Source: Monodelphis domestica
Lineage: Eukaryota; Chordata; Mammalia; Didelphimorphia; Didelphidae
Reading direction: 5' to 3'
Length of the DNA stretch: 64,000 nt
Assembly (NCBI RefSeq): GCF_027887165.1
Contig: NC_077232.1
Span: forward strand, 18,616,755 to 18,680,754
Part shown: piece by piece, positions 22,371 to 34,880 of the stretch
Layout of the letters: each line of letters starts with the position of its first letter
How positions within the stretch are numbered: position 1 is the first letter of the stretch
Notes under the pieces: generated by a model
Seen by the model: only the letters and a program-made list of their open reading frames with translations
What the model was told of the DNA's origin: nothing
Databases searched by the model: none
Program-made: the position numbers and the translations under genes

Positions 22371-25300
22371 AGAATAGTTACAAATGTTACAGTTAGAATG
22401 GATTAGTGCAGTGTTTCCCATTTAGTGCTTCACAAACTCTTTGGGACATTACAAGGATAGTCCAAAGCATTAGGGTTAACGAAATGTAATTCTTTCCATA
22501 AGCAGTAAATAATATATCAATTAAATTACAAATCTTTTCTTCTGTGACAATAGCATGCACATAATTGAAGCAATTTAGTCTTCTTTTAGGCAGTTGTTGG
22601 AAATTGTTATAATCATGTTAATAACAAGTTGAAGGTTTATGCAAATATTACATAAAACTATTGCACTGTTCATGATGAGATTGAGGGTTTCTTTCAGGTT
22701 TTCAGCTTCTCAAATTGTTCCCAAATTGCGCCAAGGATTCTATTTTTGAATACAAACTGATTCTTAATGTATGGGCAAAACCAGATGCATTTTCATCAAT
22801 CTATTCTAAACAGTATTCTAGAATAGCTCCCTTTTTTCCTTCAATCACCGTGTAATCATACCTAATAATCTGAGAAATATGGAGATAATATATTATGGAG
22901 AGAGTGTGTGAAGTTTCCTGTTGTTCATTGAGCCAAAATATCAGGTGGTTTGGGAAGGAGACTCATGGGATAATCTCATTACAAGTCTTCTTGAAACCAT
23001 CATGAGACCATTTCAAATTTTCCACTGAGAGAAACTTCATATTGCCTCTCACTTCAGTAGTTTTCCAATTTTGAATCTTCCCAAAGTTGTAAATTTCTTA
23101 TCTACAACCATCATGTTCACATGTTATTGTTCCTCCACTGGCAAATTTTCCAATGATCTAGTGGGAAACACTGGTCAGTCATTCCACAGAATTTCTTTGA
23201 GAGTACAGCCAGTTATATAGCACCTAGTATATGCCAGGCACTGGGCTAAGTGTGTTACAAAAATTAGTATCTGTCATGATCCAGGTAACCCAAGTAGAAA
23301 AGTATGTAAGTTTCCTTTCTAAATTTCATGTAGGGGGGGCAGCAGGGGAGTTCAATGGATTGAGAGTCAGGTCTAGAGACGGGAGGTCCTAGGTTCAAAT
23401 CTGCCCTCAGAAAGTTCCCAGCTGTGTGACCCTGGGCAAGTCACTTGACTCCCATTGCCTAGCACTAACTATTCTTTTGCCTTGGAGCCAATAAACAGTA
23501 TTTACTCCAAAACAGAATGTAAGAGTTGAAAAAAAATATATTTCATCTGGGATTTAACTGAAAATTCTAGCCAATTGAGGTATTTTTGAATCTTGAATGG
23601 ACCACAGAGTAAGTTAGTCATCCCTCCTAACTTTTTTTAATGTCATAATTTGATTAGTGTGAGAATATTTGTTTGTCCAAATAAATGATTAATTAATTAA
23701 ATTCCACCATAATATACAAAGCCACTATCATGAGTAAGGTCCAGTTCTAAGTTTGGTAAGACAAATAAATATTTTTATCTGTCCATGAGGAACCAAATTC
23801 TATTTGGTGAAACTAAACATAAAATTTTATAACGAATATTATATTTAAATATATCAACAAAAATATATATGAACAATAAATACAAGGGAATTTTGCAGCA
23901 AGGAGGAGATACTAACAGGTAGGAGTTTAAGAAAAACTTTTGCAACAGGACAGTGAGCCATGGTTTACTCCTTCAGTTTAAGTCTTCAACAAATTCTGAA
24001 TCTGCCACACGGTGCTTTTCCCTGTCTTTCTTCACATTTTGTCCTCAAATTCAAGAGTAGCAAATATGTCAAAGGCTCTACTTAAATCTAGCCAGTGCTC
24101 TCCTCCCTTACCAATAAAATAGAGCTTTGAGGGCAAGTATCCTTGAAGCCCAGAATCTACATGATTAGATGGAGGCCATGGCAAACAGTAAACTGGAAAA
24201 TCTTAGTAGATAATAAAAAGGAATAGTCTTAATATCAATAATAATGAGAATATAATTTGTAATTTAGATAGGAATATATCCTCATAATTCTCCTGAGAAT
24301 TAGTGCATGATTGCAAATATACATATTTATATTTCACAAATAAGGAAATCAGGTTTTATTCAGCATAAATTACTTGCCTAAAGTTTCACAGTAACCTCTA
24401 ATTCCACCCCAAACCTTCTACCAGCAAATTCAGTGATCTTTTCCCAAGCCTTCCTGGTGGATATCTTTGCACTACTTCACCTTTGTTTCATTGTCAGTAT
24501 CACATTCCATGTTACCCAAAATCTGATTGTATTCAGATCTGAGATGATTGTACACATTTCAAAAATTAACTGAGACTTGGAGATATTTAATGACTTTGTC
24601 CATGTCACATACCTAGGAGGAATAGAATAAAATTTTACTGAATAGCCACCTCACAACAAACTTAGAATGACAAAATACCCATGAGAAAATTTTCTGTGTG
24701 TACTCATACTTTCCCCTCAGTGGTCAGAGAAGAATTTAATGGCTTGTTTTGTTCATGAGTTGGCAGCTGAGCTGCCTTGTATCTCCAAGGGACCCATAGT
24801 TCCTCAGAGATTCAGGTCTCCCAGATCTGAATAAAGTTTCTGTTTCGGCCCTAACTTCAGCTCTTGACATTGAAAATATTCCACTTTAGTGTTCCATTCA
24901 ATGCTACCAGATTGTGGGTCCAATTCAGTTAGTCATTTATTCATTCATCTGTTTTATTTTGTGTTTCCTGAGGCTGAGTAGAATGGAGGATAGGAGTGGG
25001 CATCCTTAACTAGATTGTCATCCATGTCACAGCAATGGCCAGGACTGACCACTTTCCCACTAGAAATTTTTTACCTTTTTGTTCCAGGGACCAGGGAGAT
25101 GTTTCTCCAGTGGAATCACATGCTTCCTCAGGTTGGAATTTCAGGGTCAAAACCTGAATATAAAGTTCTTGGCTAACTGTTCTCTTTGGAGTCCAGCCAC
25201 CTTTCTCCATATCGAGCCAGGTAGGTTCTACAATACCCAGTCTAAGACAGCAGTGCTTATACAGATAGCAACATGGCATAGTAAAAACATTTCTAGATCT

Positions 25301-26464
25301 GGAGTCAGGATTAATTGGGAAAAAAAAACTCTTTCTAATCCACCATTTCCTCTCTAGTAAGTCAATTGACTTCTTCCATTTCCTTTAAAATGTGCATAAT
25401 GATATTTGTGGCACACATCTCAAAGGGTTGTTTTGGGGGTCTAATAAAATCATGTCTGTAACTTGTTTTCCAACATCTAAAACCTCTAGAAAGAACACCT
25501 GATGCTTTTCAAGTAAAGCATCCTTCAGCAACTGAAGGAATATTTTCAGTAATGGCTTACTTTGCAGGCCTATTAAAGATTTGATTAATTAATGTTATTG
25601 ATAGATATATTGTATGCATAACACTGTTTTACATTTTTGAGATAAGGAGTTGATAACCAAGTTTAGGGGAAATATATTCCTTACCATCAATGCTAAAACT
25701 CACATTTATGTAGGACTTAAATATTTGCAAAATCTTTCCATCACTCTTCTCATTTGAATCTCCTGAGAAATATGTGAGATGAATACTATTATTATCCTCA
25801 TTTTTATAGATAAGTATCTTGAGGTTAATAATCCTTCAGATATATGAAAATAACTTTAATCTCAACCCCTGCCCTGACACCTATATTTTATTTTTTCTTG
25901 GCTAAACAACCTCAGTTTCTTCCACCAATTCCAAAAAGAGAGATTTCAAAGCCTTTTGCCATTTTGAAATTCTCTAGCCAATCAATGTCCTTTTCTATGT
26001 GGAGAACATCCAACTGAACACATTGGTCCAAATGCTGAGTACTAAAGACCAGATTTTGTGTCTGGTTATTGTTCATTTCAGTTCAATATAAAGTCAAATT
26101 CCTCTTCTTTCTAGCCATATAGGTCCCAAAGTTGTGTTGGGGAACAAATGATTCAATATATTTACAATACTTTGTGAAATTTAAAGAGGCTCTTCTGGTA
26201 CATTGGATAGAGCTGTGCGAACAGAATTAAGAAGCCCCACATAGAAACTCATCCTCAGACATGATATAACCCTGGGAAAGTCACTTAATCTTTATTTTCC
26301 TTAGTTTCCTCAACTTTAAAATGTATTTTTAAATAATACTACTTAATACATCTCAGGATCATCATGAGAATCAAGTAATATCATGTTAAAGTGTCTGGTA
26401 TGTTACTTGTTACATAATTTATGCTATAGAAATGTTCCTTCACTTCTTTTCACCAATAGAGCTT
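22371..26464. other. Upstream block leading to the third OR, noncoding
   Basis: It aligns by eye with 57901-63340. A MIR-like copy (23205-23275) is cut short compared with 58690-58960, because about 1.35 kb present at 58775-60150 is missing here. From 23930 on it also aligns with 2895-5770. MIR-like SINEs at about 25690-25830 and 26210-26440 match those of the other blocks. No gene is seen. Confidence 0.7.
23330..23537 (+). mobile_element. MAR1-like CORE-SINE insertion
   Basis: It carries tRNA-like box sequence and a core: 'ggattgagagtcaggtctag', 'ggtcctaggttcaaatctg', 'ctgtgtgaccctgggcaagt', 'cttgactcccattgccta', then an A-rich tail. A 9-base repeat (aaatttcat / atatttcat) flanks it at 23321-23329 and 23538-23546. 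The paralogous site near 60205-60215 is empty. It is the least decayed SINE of its type in the window. Confidence 0.85.
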
Positions 26465-26482
26465 CTAGTTTTCATTATCTTT

Positions 26483-27584
26483 TTTTAATTAAATTTTATT
26501 TTTTCAATTACATATAGAAGCAATTTTTCATTTTCATTTTTATTTTTTAACTAATTAATTAATTTAGTCAAATTACAACATTATTCCTTGGTTAATAGAA
26601 TCATATTCCTTCCCTCCCTCAACCTTTCCCATAGTTGACTTGCAATTCCACTGGGTATTACATGTCCTTTATTTAAAATCTATTTCCACATTGTTGATGT
26701 TTATACTAGGATGTTCATTTATAGTCTACATCCCCATTTTTATTCCATGGGACCCATGTTGTTTTTCTTCTATGTTTCTACTCCTCCAGCTTTTTCTCTG
26801 AATGTAGATAGTGTTCTTTCTCATAAGTCCTTCAGAATTGTCCTGGATCTTTGCATTGCTGCTAGTAGAGACATCTATTATATTTTATTGTACCACAGTG
26901 TATCAGTCTCTGTGTACAATGTTGTCCTGGTTCTGTTCCTCTCACTCTGCATCAATTCCTGGAGGTTGTTCCAGTCTCCATGGAATTCCTCCACTTTATT
27001 ATTCCTTTTAGCACAATAGTATTCCATCACCAACACATACCACAATTTGCTCAGCCATTCCCCAACTGAAGGGCATCCCCTCATTTTCCAATTTTTGGCT
27101 ACCACAAAGAGCACAGCTATGAATATTCTTGTACAAGTCTTTTCCCTTATTATCTCTTTGGGGTACAAACCCAGCAGTGCTATGGCTGGATCAAAGGAAA
27201 GACAGTCTTTTAGTGCCCTTTGGGCATAGTTTCAAATTGCCCTCCAGAATGGTTGGATCAATTCATAACTCCACCAGCAATGCATTAATGTTCTGAATTT
27301 GCAACACACTCCAGCATTCGCTACTTACCTTTGCTGTCATGTTAGCCAATCTGCTAGGTGTGAGGTGATACCTCAGAGTTGTTTTGATTTGTATCTGATT
27401 ATAAGAGATGTAGAACACTTCTTCATGTGCTTGTTAATAGTTTTGATTTCTTTAACTGAAAACTGCCTATTCATGTCCCTTGCCCAATTATCATCTGGAG
27501 AATGTCTTGATTTTTTGCATAATTGTTTTAGCTCTTTGTAAATTTCAGTAATTACACCTTTGTCAGAGATTTTTGTTATGCAGA
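26483..27584 (-). mobile_element. L1 3' end, antisense, with target-site duplication
   Basis: The 5'-truncated element reads on the minus strand. A frame at 26878-27168 shows the L1 ORF2 C-terminus (TCTRIFIA, WKMRGCPS, WLSKLWY, EYYCAKRNNK). A near-perfect 18-base duplication, starting ctagttttcatta, flanks it (26465-26482 and 27585-27602). The empty paralogous site is seen at 5785-5805 and near 43783-43803. The same insertion, at the same base, is present at 63362. Confidence 0.93.
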
Positions 27585-27602
27585 CTAGTTTTCATTACCT
27601 TT

Positions 27603-29150
27603 GGTATCAACTACCTATTAACTGTCATTATTTCACCATAATTCCAAAGATCATTCTCCTTCTCAGAAAAGAGAAGCAAAATCCAAAGGCAGTGGCTCTA
27701 TTTTCTCTATCATTCTTTGCACTTAGCTCAATAACCTTGAGAATCAGATCATTTCCTTACTGTACTATCTATTGTTTCCTCAAATGGACAGATACAATAA
27801 TCTCCTCCTTTCTCACCTTCAGCTTTCTTTGCTTCCCTCACCTCATCTTCAGCCCTACAACTCCTCTGATTATATTACTAGAAGGTAAGATCTCCATTTC
27901 CATTTGTTCTCTGTCACATGCATTTTTCTTTGGTGTTACACAGTTTTTTTCAGATCTAAGTCTGCCTAATTGAAAATTTCTCTTTTTTTATGCTCAAAAT
28001 TTCATTGTTGAGATCATTCTGTCTTTTCTGATTACAACTCTCCATAGAATTAAGCCATAAAATCCTATTTTATTTTACCTTTGGCATGTGGGGAATTGAA
28101 TCTATGCACACCTAATATGCATGTATGACAATTGCTAGTTTTTCCTTCTTCATGTATCACAGATTCTAGGTTGATTTGATGAGTTTCTCCTCACTCCCCC
28201 AACATTCCTTTTTATTTTGATCCTACCCAACAATTGCTTATCCCTTGTGAGAATTCAGTGCAAAATGGAATTTTCTGATATTATTCCTTCACTTTTGAAC
28301 TTCTGATGAATTATAGTGTCTTCATCATCAAGAATTCCACAACCATTATTTGAGGAGATGCTCAGATGTGTAGGTTGATATACAGATGATGACAAATAAA
28401 TAGACAATTAGAAAGAGACAGAGAAACCAGCAAAGTTAAAATGAAAAAAAAAATGCAGTCAGAAAGGAGTGACAGTGATGAAGGGATACAGTGAAATATA
28501 GAAAAAGAAACATAAATAGAACTACAATGAGGGAGACAGAAAATGAGAAAACATTCTGGCATATGCCCAGATAATTGAAGTCTCTCATCAAAATTCTCAT
28601 AACTGTATAAGTTATTTCCATAATGTTCCTCCACTCTGATTCCCAGATTATCTTTTTTTTTCTAAGTAGAAAAAAAATACAAAAGTCTGCTATTACCTAT
28701 TCTGTTTCATTGGAATAAGGGATTTACTTTTCCAAAATCATATTCTCTTTGAGTCCCCTGCCTCAAGTCTACATGTTATGTGAAGATCGGATTTAGCTAT
28801 CTCCTGATTGTAACAATGAAGATACTTAGCTCTTCCTTGAGAATGAAGCTAGAATTGTAAGCTAAAATCTATTTTTAGATTTAACTCCAAAACTGAATTA
28901 ACCACAATTAATTTTAACAGTTACCTTGGAAGCTAGATTTCTATTTGTATGTCAAAGATTTTAATTCATCCTCGTTGAGAGGGACCTGGAAACTCTATAA
29001 GAACGTTGTATTTTCTAACTTTCATTCTTCCTAATTAACCAGCTCTGACCATCCTGATTTGAGATTCTCTGATTTGGTTTTCTATAATATTTTCAAGATG
29101 AAACTTGTTCTAGAGAGCATGTGGTAGCCCTTCTTAGAACTACCATGATT
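27603..29150. other. Upstream block, right part, noncoding
   Basis: It aligns with 5800-6730 and 47640-48570, with some sequence not found there (about 28330-29000). No gene is seen. The open frames on the minus strand around 28362-28634 are low-complexity. Confidence 0.65.
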
Positions 29151-29159
29151 AAATAGGAC

Positions 29160-29490
29160 TGAAAGTAATACACATTTGATAATCATAACTATAAATGTGA
29201 AAAGGATGAAATCACCCATCAAACCAAAGCATAAAATAAAGTGGATTGAAAATGAAAATCATACAATATATTCTTCATGAGAAACATATTTGAAGCAGGA
29301 AGACACCTAAAGAATTAGGGTAAGAGACTAGAACAGAATCTATTGTGCTTCATCTGAAGTTAAAAAGAAGCGAGAGTAGCAATCATGTTCTAAGGAAAAA
29401 ACTGAAGCAAAAAATTGATCTAATTAATAGAGAAAAGGAAGGAAATTATACCCTTCTGAAAGGTACCATAGGAAATGAAACTCCTCACTT
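29160..29490 (+). mobile_element. L1 ORF2 endonuclease-region fragment
   Basis: The translation in pieces resembles the L1 endonuclease domain (an IKR-like start, an ETH-like site near 29280, and a VAI motif near 29375), with many lesions. It is an old internal LINE piece with no ends. Confidence 0.5.
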
Positions 29491-29940
29491 TTGATAGTAA
29501 TAGAGGTAGGGGCTTTGGCTATTATGCAAGATCGGGCTAACTAGAGATCCTGAATCCAGAAGGACCCCCAGATATAATCTTACAGACTGATGACCCAGAG
29601 TGGGTCTGGATGACACCAGGAAGTTCAGTAGATGAGAGCAAGCCAGGAGGTCAGAAGGTAGGATGGGAAAGACAAGTTAGAAACAGCCACCAAGGGAAAG
29701 CAGACAGTCCCTCGTGGTCAAACCAGAAAAAGACACAGCACACTTTCACACCGCACATTCTAGAATTGTTTCTCTGCATCTCTATCTCCCTGCAGACCTA
29801 CTGCATGTGCTCAAATCCTCTCTTCCTTACAACAATAGCTAGGAAGTGTCTGAGGCCAGGTTTGAACCTAGGACCTACTGTCTCTAAGCCTGACTCTCAA
29901 TGGACTAAATTATCCACATGCCGCCTTTTCTTGATTAGAA
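29491..29940. other. Unassigned stretch with an antisense SINE piece
   Basis: About 29500-29760 is somewhat GC-richer and not matched elsewhere in the window. About 29835-29925 reads as the reverse of a CORE-SINE ('gaggccaggtttgaacctag', 'gcctgactctcaatgg'). An open frame at 29610-29990 crosses both and looks accidental. Confidence 0.5.
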
Positions 29941-30860
29941 AATTCAAATTAAACCACGTCAATGATACTGCCATACACTTACCAAATTAGCCAATATTGA
30001 AGGAAAGGTGATATGGCAAAACTGGAACACTATTGCATTATTATTGTAGTTGTGAACTAGTCCAAACATTCTGGTGGACAATTTTTAAGTGTTTTAAATA
30101 CACTTTTTCCCCAAAATCCCCAAAAAAGGGATATAAAACTGTGCATATTCTATCAGCCCTACTGGGACCTTATAACAAAAATAGCATGAAAAAAGGAGGA
30201 AGGACCTACTTATAGAAAAATATATTTAACAGCTCTCCTTTTGCTGGCAAAGTTTTGGAAATTAAAGGAATTTTGATCATTTGGGAATGGCTGGATAAAA
30301 TGTATTACATGTTGGTAATATAGTGTTATTGAGGTATAAGAAATGAATGTCAGGAGAATTTCAGAACAAGCTGGAAAGACTTACATCAACTGATGCAGAA
30401 CAAAATAAGCAGAACCAGGAGAATATTATGTGCAGAAAGAATAACATTGTAGGATGATCAACTGTGAAAGACTTTGCTACACAGTAATTAATATAATGAA
30501 TCATCTGGAACAATTCTGAGGAATGTATCACAAAGAATAATGTCTGCCTAGAGAAATAAATGCTAATAGTTGGATAAAGATCAAAGCATACTATTTTTCA
30601 CATTAGTAAATTGTTTTTTTTCTTTTTTGAGGGGGTTGGTTTTATATGAGGCTTCCCTCACATTAATGACCAATATGGAAGAATGTATCACATAATAACA
30701 TATGCATAACCCAGATCTAATTGCATGAAGGGTATGGAGGGAAAGAAGACAATTTGTATGTTTTAATTTCAGTAAGTGTACATTGAAATTTGTTATTACA
30801 CATAACTGGGAAAATGAAATACATTTGAATTAAAAGGTAAAGATTAATGCATTAAGTATT
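29941..30860 (+). mobile_element. Old L1 3' fragment in front of the third OR
   Basis: It is the counterpart of 13300-14190: 'ggcaaaactggaacact', 'gcagaaccaggagaatatta', and an A-rich end near 30840. It is decayed and 5'-truncated. Confidence 0.75.
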
Positions 30861-31051
30861 CTTTCTAAGAAACCTGATGAATGAATTTGTGGTACCTCAA
30901 GTAATTGCTATAACAGCAATCTAGATGTTCTTAGACACTTAATTCTCTATTTATAACATCCAAATACGTGATGTATATGCCTATGTTTTATGTTTTGAAG
31001 TAATTTATCATGAATTGTTGATTTTTTGTAATGGTTACTTTTTTATTCCAG
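30861..31051 (+). promoter_or_regulatory. 3' end of OR intron with splice acceptor
   Basis: A T-rich tract (cttttttattccag) ends in AG at 31050-31051, 29 bases before the ATG at 31081. It is conserved with 9606-9806 and 14190-14381. Confidence 0.65.
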
Positions 31052-31080
31052 GATAACAACATCACTCTCAAATGACATTT

Positions 31081-32025
31081 ATGGAGAACACGTCTGAAGT
31101 GAATGAGTTCATCCTTACAGGATTAACAGATGACCCAGGGCTTTATATTCCTCTTTTCATAATGTTCACCCTCATCTATCTCATCACCCTGGTAGGGAAT
31201 CTGGGGATAGTAGCTCTTATCTCCTGGGATTCCTGCCTCCATACTCCTATGTACTTTTTCCTCAGGAATCTATCTCTAGTAGATTTTGGTCTTTCCTCCA
31301 CCATTATTCCCAAGGTGATGACTGGGCTCCTCACTGGGGACATGGTCATCTCTTATAATGGATGTGCTACTCAGATGTTCTTTTTTGGGGGCTTTGCTGC
31401 TATTGAAAGTTACATGTTAGCCTTCATGGCCTATGATCGTCATGCCGCTGTGTGTAGACCCCTACATTATAATACTATCATGACTTCAAAAATGTGTGCA
31501 TATATGATTAGTGGGGGTCACATCTGGGGACTTATGTCATCTTCCATCTTTATAGGAAGTATTTTTAGTCTTTCCTTCTGTAGATCCAATGTAGTCCATC
31601 ACTTTTTCTGTGATAGTCCCCCTCTCTTAGTTCTCTCTTGCTCTGAAATTCACATCACTGAATCAATACTCTTCATCTTAGGTTCATTAAATATATCCTT
31701 CCCATTTCTTGTCATCTTTTTCTCTTACTTGTTCATCTTCATCACTGTACTGAAGATCCATTCTGCTGATGGGCGCCAGAAAGCTTTCTCCACCTGTGCT
31801 TCCCATCTCACAGCAGTGTTCATATTTTATGGGACAATCATCTTTATGTACTTCCGACCCACCTCAACCCATTCAATGGACTCAGACAAAATGGCATCAG
31901 TATTCTACACCATGGTTATCCCTATGTTAAATCCAATCATCTATAGTTTGAGAAACAAAGAAGTTAAGAATTCTTTCAGAAAAGCTATGAGAGGGCAACA
32001 ACTTCAATTTGATCATTCTTTTTAA
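31081..32025 (+). CDS. Olfactory receptor, class II, OR5B-like, intact
   Basis: This is a 314-aa seven-transmembrane receptor with no lesion. Hallmarks are Asn3 in NTS, GN (39-40), LHTPMYFFLRNLS (53-64), Cys95 and Cys177, MAYDRH (116-121), [10 protein letters not shown] (234-243) and [12 protein letters not shown] (281-292). I chose the ATG at 31081 because it gives the standard OR start; an in-frame ATG at 31072 would add three residues. The start context is weaker than in the first OR, with T at -3. It is closest to the pseudogene at 14411: both share a longer matching upstream region and the LYIPLF segment. AATAAA follows at 32036. Confidence 0.96.
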   Translation: MENTSEVNEFILTGLTDDPGLYIPLFIMFTLIYLITLVGNLGIVALISWDSCLHTPMYFFLRNLSLVDFGLSSTIIPKVMTGLLTGDMVISYNGCATQMFFFGGFAAIESYMLAFMAYDRHAAVCRPLHYNTIMTSKMCAYMISGGHIWGLMSSSIFIGSIFSLSFCRSNVVHHFFCDSPPLLVLSCSEIHITESILFILGSLNISFPFLVIFFSYLFIFITVLKIHSADGRQKAFSTCASHLTAVFIFYGTIIFMYFRPTSTHSMDSDKMASVFYTMVIPMLNPIIYSLRNKEVKNSFRKAMRGQQLQFDHSF

Positions 32026-32240
32026 TTGGATAAAAAATAAATTTCCAGCTTCCTCCCTCTGTGTTCCAGCCCCCATTATGTCTATTTTTCTTATTCACGC
32101 AGAAGTGTGATCCACATTTTCCAGGAATATCACCACAGAGCAACAGATGTCAGATTCAGAATTAAGAAAGTCTTGAATTTAAATTCTGTTTCTGATACTT
32201 TCATGTTGTTTAACATTAATCCCATACGGTGTAACCTAGG

Positions 32241-32480
32241 GAAACTAGGCTGTGCAGGGGATAGAGCAATGGATCTGGAGTCAGGAATATCTGAGTTAAA
32301 GAATGGCCACAGATTTATTATTTTTGTGACCCAAAACAAGTCACTTAATTCTGTTTGCCTCAATTTTCTCATCTGAAAAATGAGGTAGAGACAGAAAGAG
32401 AAACCACTTCAGTGTCTTTTCCAAGGAAACTTCTCATGTGGTTCTGAAGTTTTGAAGAGAACCAATAAAATGATTAAAAA
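32241..32480 (+). repeat. CORE-SINE downstream of the third OR
   Basis: It is the counterpart of the SINE at 10995-11230, with 'gatagagcaatggatctgg', 'caagtcacttaattctgttt' and 'ccaaggaaacttctca'. Confidence 0.85.
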
Positions 32481-33149
32481 ACAATAAACTTATCTACATC
32501 ATTTAATGTCTGAGCCTCAGTTTTACTTCTGCTTGAAGAGCCTTAAGAGTGAGACATGTAATTTTGTTTTGTGGATTGAATGGTATTTGTGTACACAAGT
32601 TCACATACACAGACACACCTAGACACCCCTATAGACATGTATACACATAATCATGATATAGAAATTCTAGCTATTACCTTGTAGAGGAGGAAGAGCAGCT
32701 ACTTAACTAAAAATTTTATTCAGTCCAGAATGTGATATCTTTGGAAGAAGAATAAGACTTGGACAATCCACAGAGAAAATCTATTCTATACTACTTCATA
32801 TAAGGATCAATGAGAGCATATATTCAACTAGGAGAAGGAAAATGGTGGCATGGGTGGGTAAAGTATTGGATTCTATGTTCCATTGAAGAGGGAATATAGG
32901 CATATTCTATGGAATAATGACTAGAATTTTGAGGTGAATTTGGTTTCTTCTAAGGAAACTTTTTCTTAAAAAATGGAGCATATCCAAACTGGTAATGACC
33001 CCTGAAGAATTATTCTTCACTGTATCCTTCAAGTGGGATATCCACTTACTGAATGTGTTATAGAGAATAACCCTTTTAAGGAATACATATGATCTGATGA
33101 CTTCTGGGACCACTCTGATTTTAAGTTTGTGTGATTTACTCCTCTATTC
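32481..33149. other. Flank of third OR and unassigned sequence
   Basis: Up to 32705 it follows the OR downstream flank (like 15813-16030), then changes abruptly. About 32710-33149 matches nothing else in the window that I could see. The minus-strand open frame of 68 codons there is unrecognised. Confidence 0.55.
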
Positions 33150-34880
33150 AACTCAAGATTTTTCCCCAGTCCTGTGCACCCTAGACAATATAAAATACTT
33201 AGTCAACTATCTGCCAAGACAAACACAGGAACTATATGAAGACAACTACAAAACAGTCTCTACATAATTAAAACTAGATCTAAACAATTGGAAAACATCA
33301 ATTGCTCATGGTAGGATGAGCTAACATAATAAAATTGACAATCCTATCCAAATTAATTTATTCATTTAGTGCTTCAGAAAGACAGTCTATGATAAGGTCA
33401 AAGATCCCAACTTATGGGAGCAAAATCCACTCTTTGATTAAAAACTCCTGGGATGGTCATTTTTGGGTAGAAGTGTGTCCTAGGTTCTAGGACAAAAACC
33501 CATTATTTGACAAAAACTGCTGGGAAAACTGGAGGACCATGTGGGAGACACTAAGTCTGGATCAACACCTCACACCCTACAACAAAATAAACTCAGCATG
33601 GGTGAATGACTTGAACATAAAGAAGGAAACTATAAGTAAATTAGGTGAACACAGAATAGTATACATGTCAGACCTGTGGGAAGAGAAAGACTTTAAAACA
33701 AAGCAAGACATAGAAAGAAAAACAAAATATAAAATAGATAATTTTGAGTACATCAAATTAAAATGTTTATGTACAAACAAAACAAATGTAACTAAAATTA
33801 GAAGGGAAGCAACAAATTGGGAAACAATCTTCCTAACAAAAACCTCTAACAAATGTCTAATTACTCAAATTTATTAAGAGCTAAATCAATTGTACAAAAA
33901 AATCAAGCCATTCTCGAATTGATAAATGGGCAAAGGACATGAACAGGCAGTTCTCAGCCAAAGAAATCAAAACTATTAATAAGTACATGAAAAAGTGCTC
34001 TAAATTTCTTATAATCAGAGAGATGCAAATCAAAACAACTCTTAGGTATCACCTCAGACCTAGCAGATTGGCAAACAGGTCAGCAAAGGAAAGTAATGAA
34101 TGCTGGAGGGGATGTGACAAAGTTGGGACATTAATTCATTGTTGGTGGAGTTGTAAATTGATCCAACCATTCTGGAGGGCAATTTGGAACTATGCCCAAA
34201 GGGTGATAAAATACTGTCTCCCCTTTAATGCAGTAATAGCACTGCTGGTTTTGTACACCAAAGAGAGAAGAAGGAAAAAGACTTGTACAAGAATATTCAT
34301 AGCTGCGCTCTTCGTGTTGGCCAAAACTTGGAAAATGAGGGGATGCCCTTCCATTGGGGAATGGATGAACAAATTCTGGTATATGTTGGTGATGGAATAC
34401 TTTTGTGCTAAAAGGAATAATAAAGTGGAGGAATTCCATGGAGACTGGAACAACCTCCAGGAAGTGATGCAGAGGAAAGGACCAGAACCAAGAAAACATT
34501 GTACAAAGAGACTGAAACACTGTGGTACAATCAAACGTAATGGACTTCCCCATTAGTGTCAACACAATGTCCCTAAACATTCTGCAGGGATCTAGGAGAA
34601 GAAACATTATCCACAAGCAGAGGACAAATTGTGGGAGTAAAAACACCAAGGAAAAGCAATGGCCTGACTACAGGGGTTGAGGGGACATGATTGAGGAGAG
34701 ACTAAATGAACACCCTAATGCAAATACCAACAACATGGAAATGGGTTTGAATCAAGGACACATGTGATACCCAGTGGAATCGCACGTCAGCTATGGAAGG
34801 GGTGTTGGGAAGTGGGAGGAAAGGAAAATGATCATTGTTTCCAAGGAATAATGTTTGAAAATGACCAAATAAAATAATGT
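33150..34880 (+). mobile_element. L1, 5'-truncated, ORF2 C-terminal half and 3' end
   Basis: Two open stretches read as L1 ORF2: 33539-33877 (DQHLTPYNKIN, IKLKCLCTNKT) and 33939-34556 (IIREMQIKTTLRYHL, CWRGCDKVGTLIHCWW, KTCTRIFIAALF, YMLVMEYFCAKRNN). The element ends near 34880 in an AATAAAA-type tail. It has few lesions compared with the old L1s next to the ORs, so it is younger. Confidence 0.93.

Noticed and set aside
27560-27973. 137-codon open frame
   Set aside because: It crosses the edge of an L1 insertion and noncoding block sequence, and is pyrimidine-rich and low in complexity.
29610-29990. 126-codon open frame
   Set aside because: It runs across an unassigned stretch and an antisense SINE, with no protein-like pattern and no counterpart elsewhere in the window.
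34131-34649. 172-codon minus-strand open frame
   Set aside because: It is the antisense shadow of the L1 ORF2 C-terminal region read on the + strand at 33939-34556.
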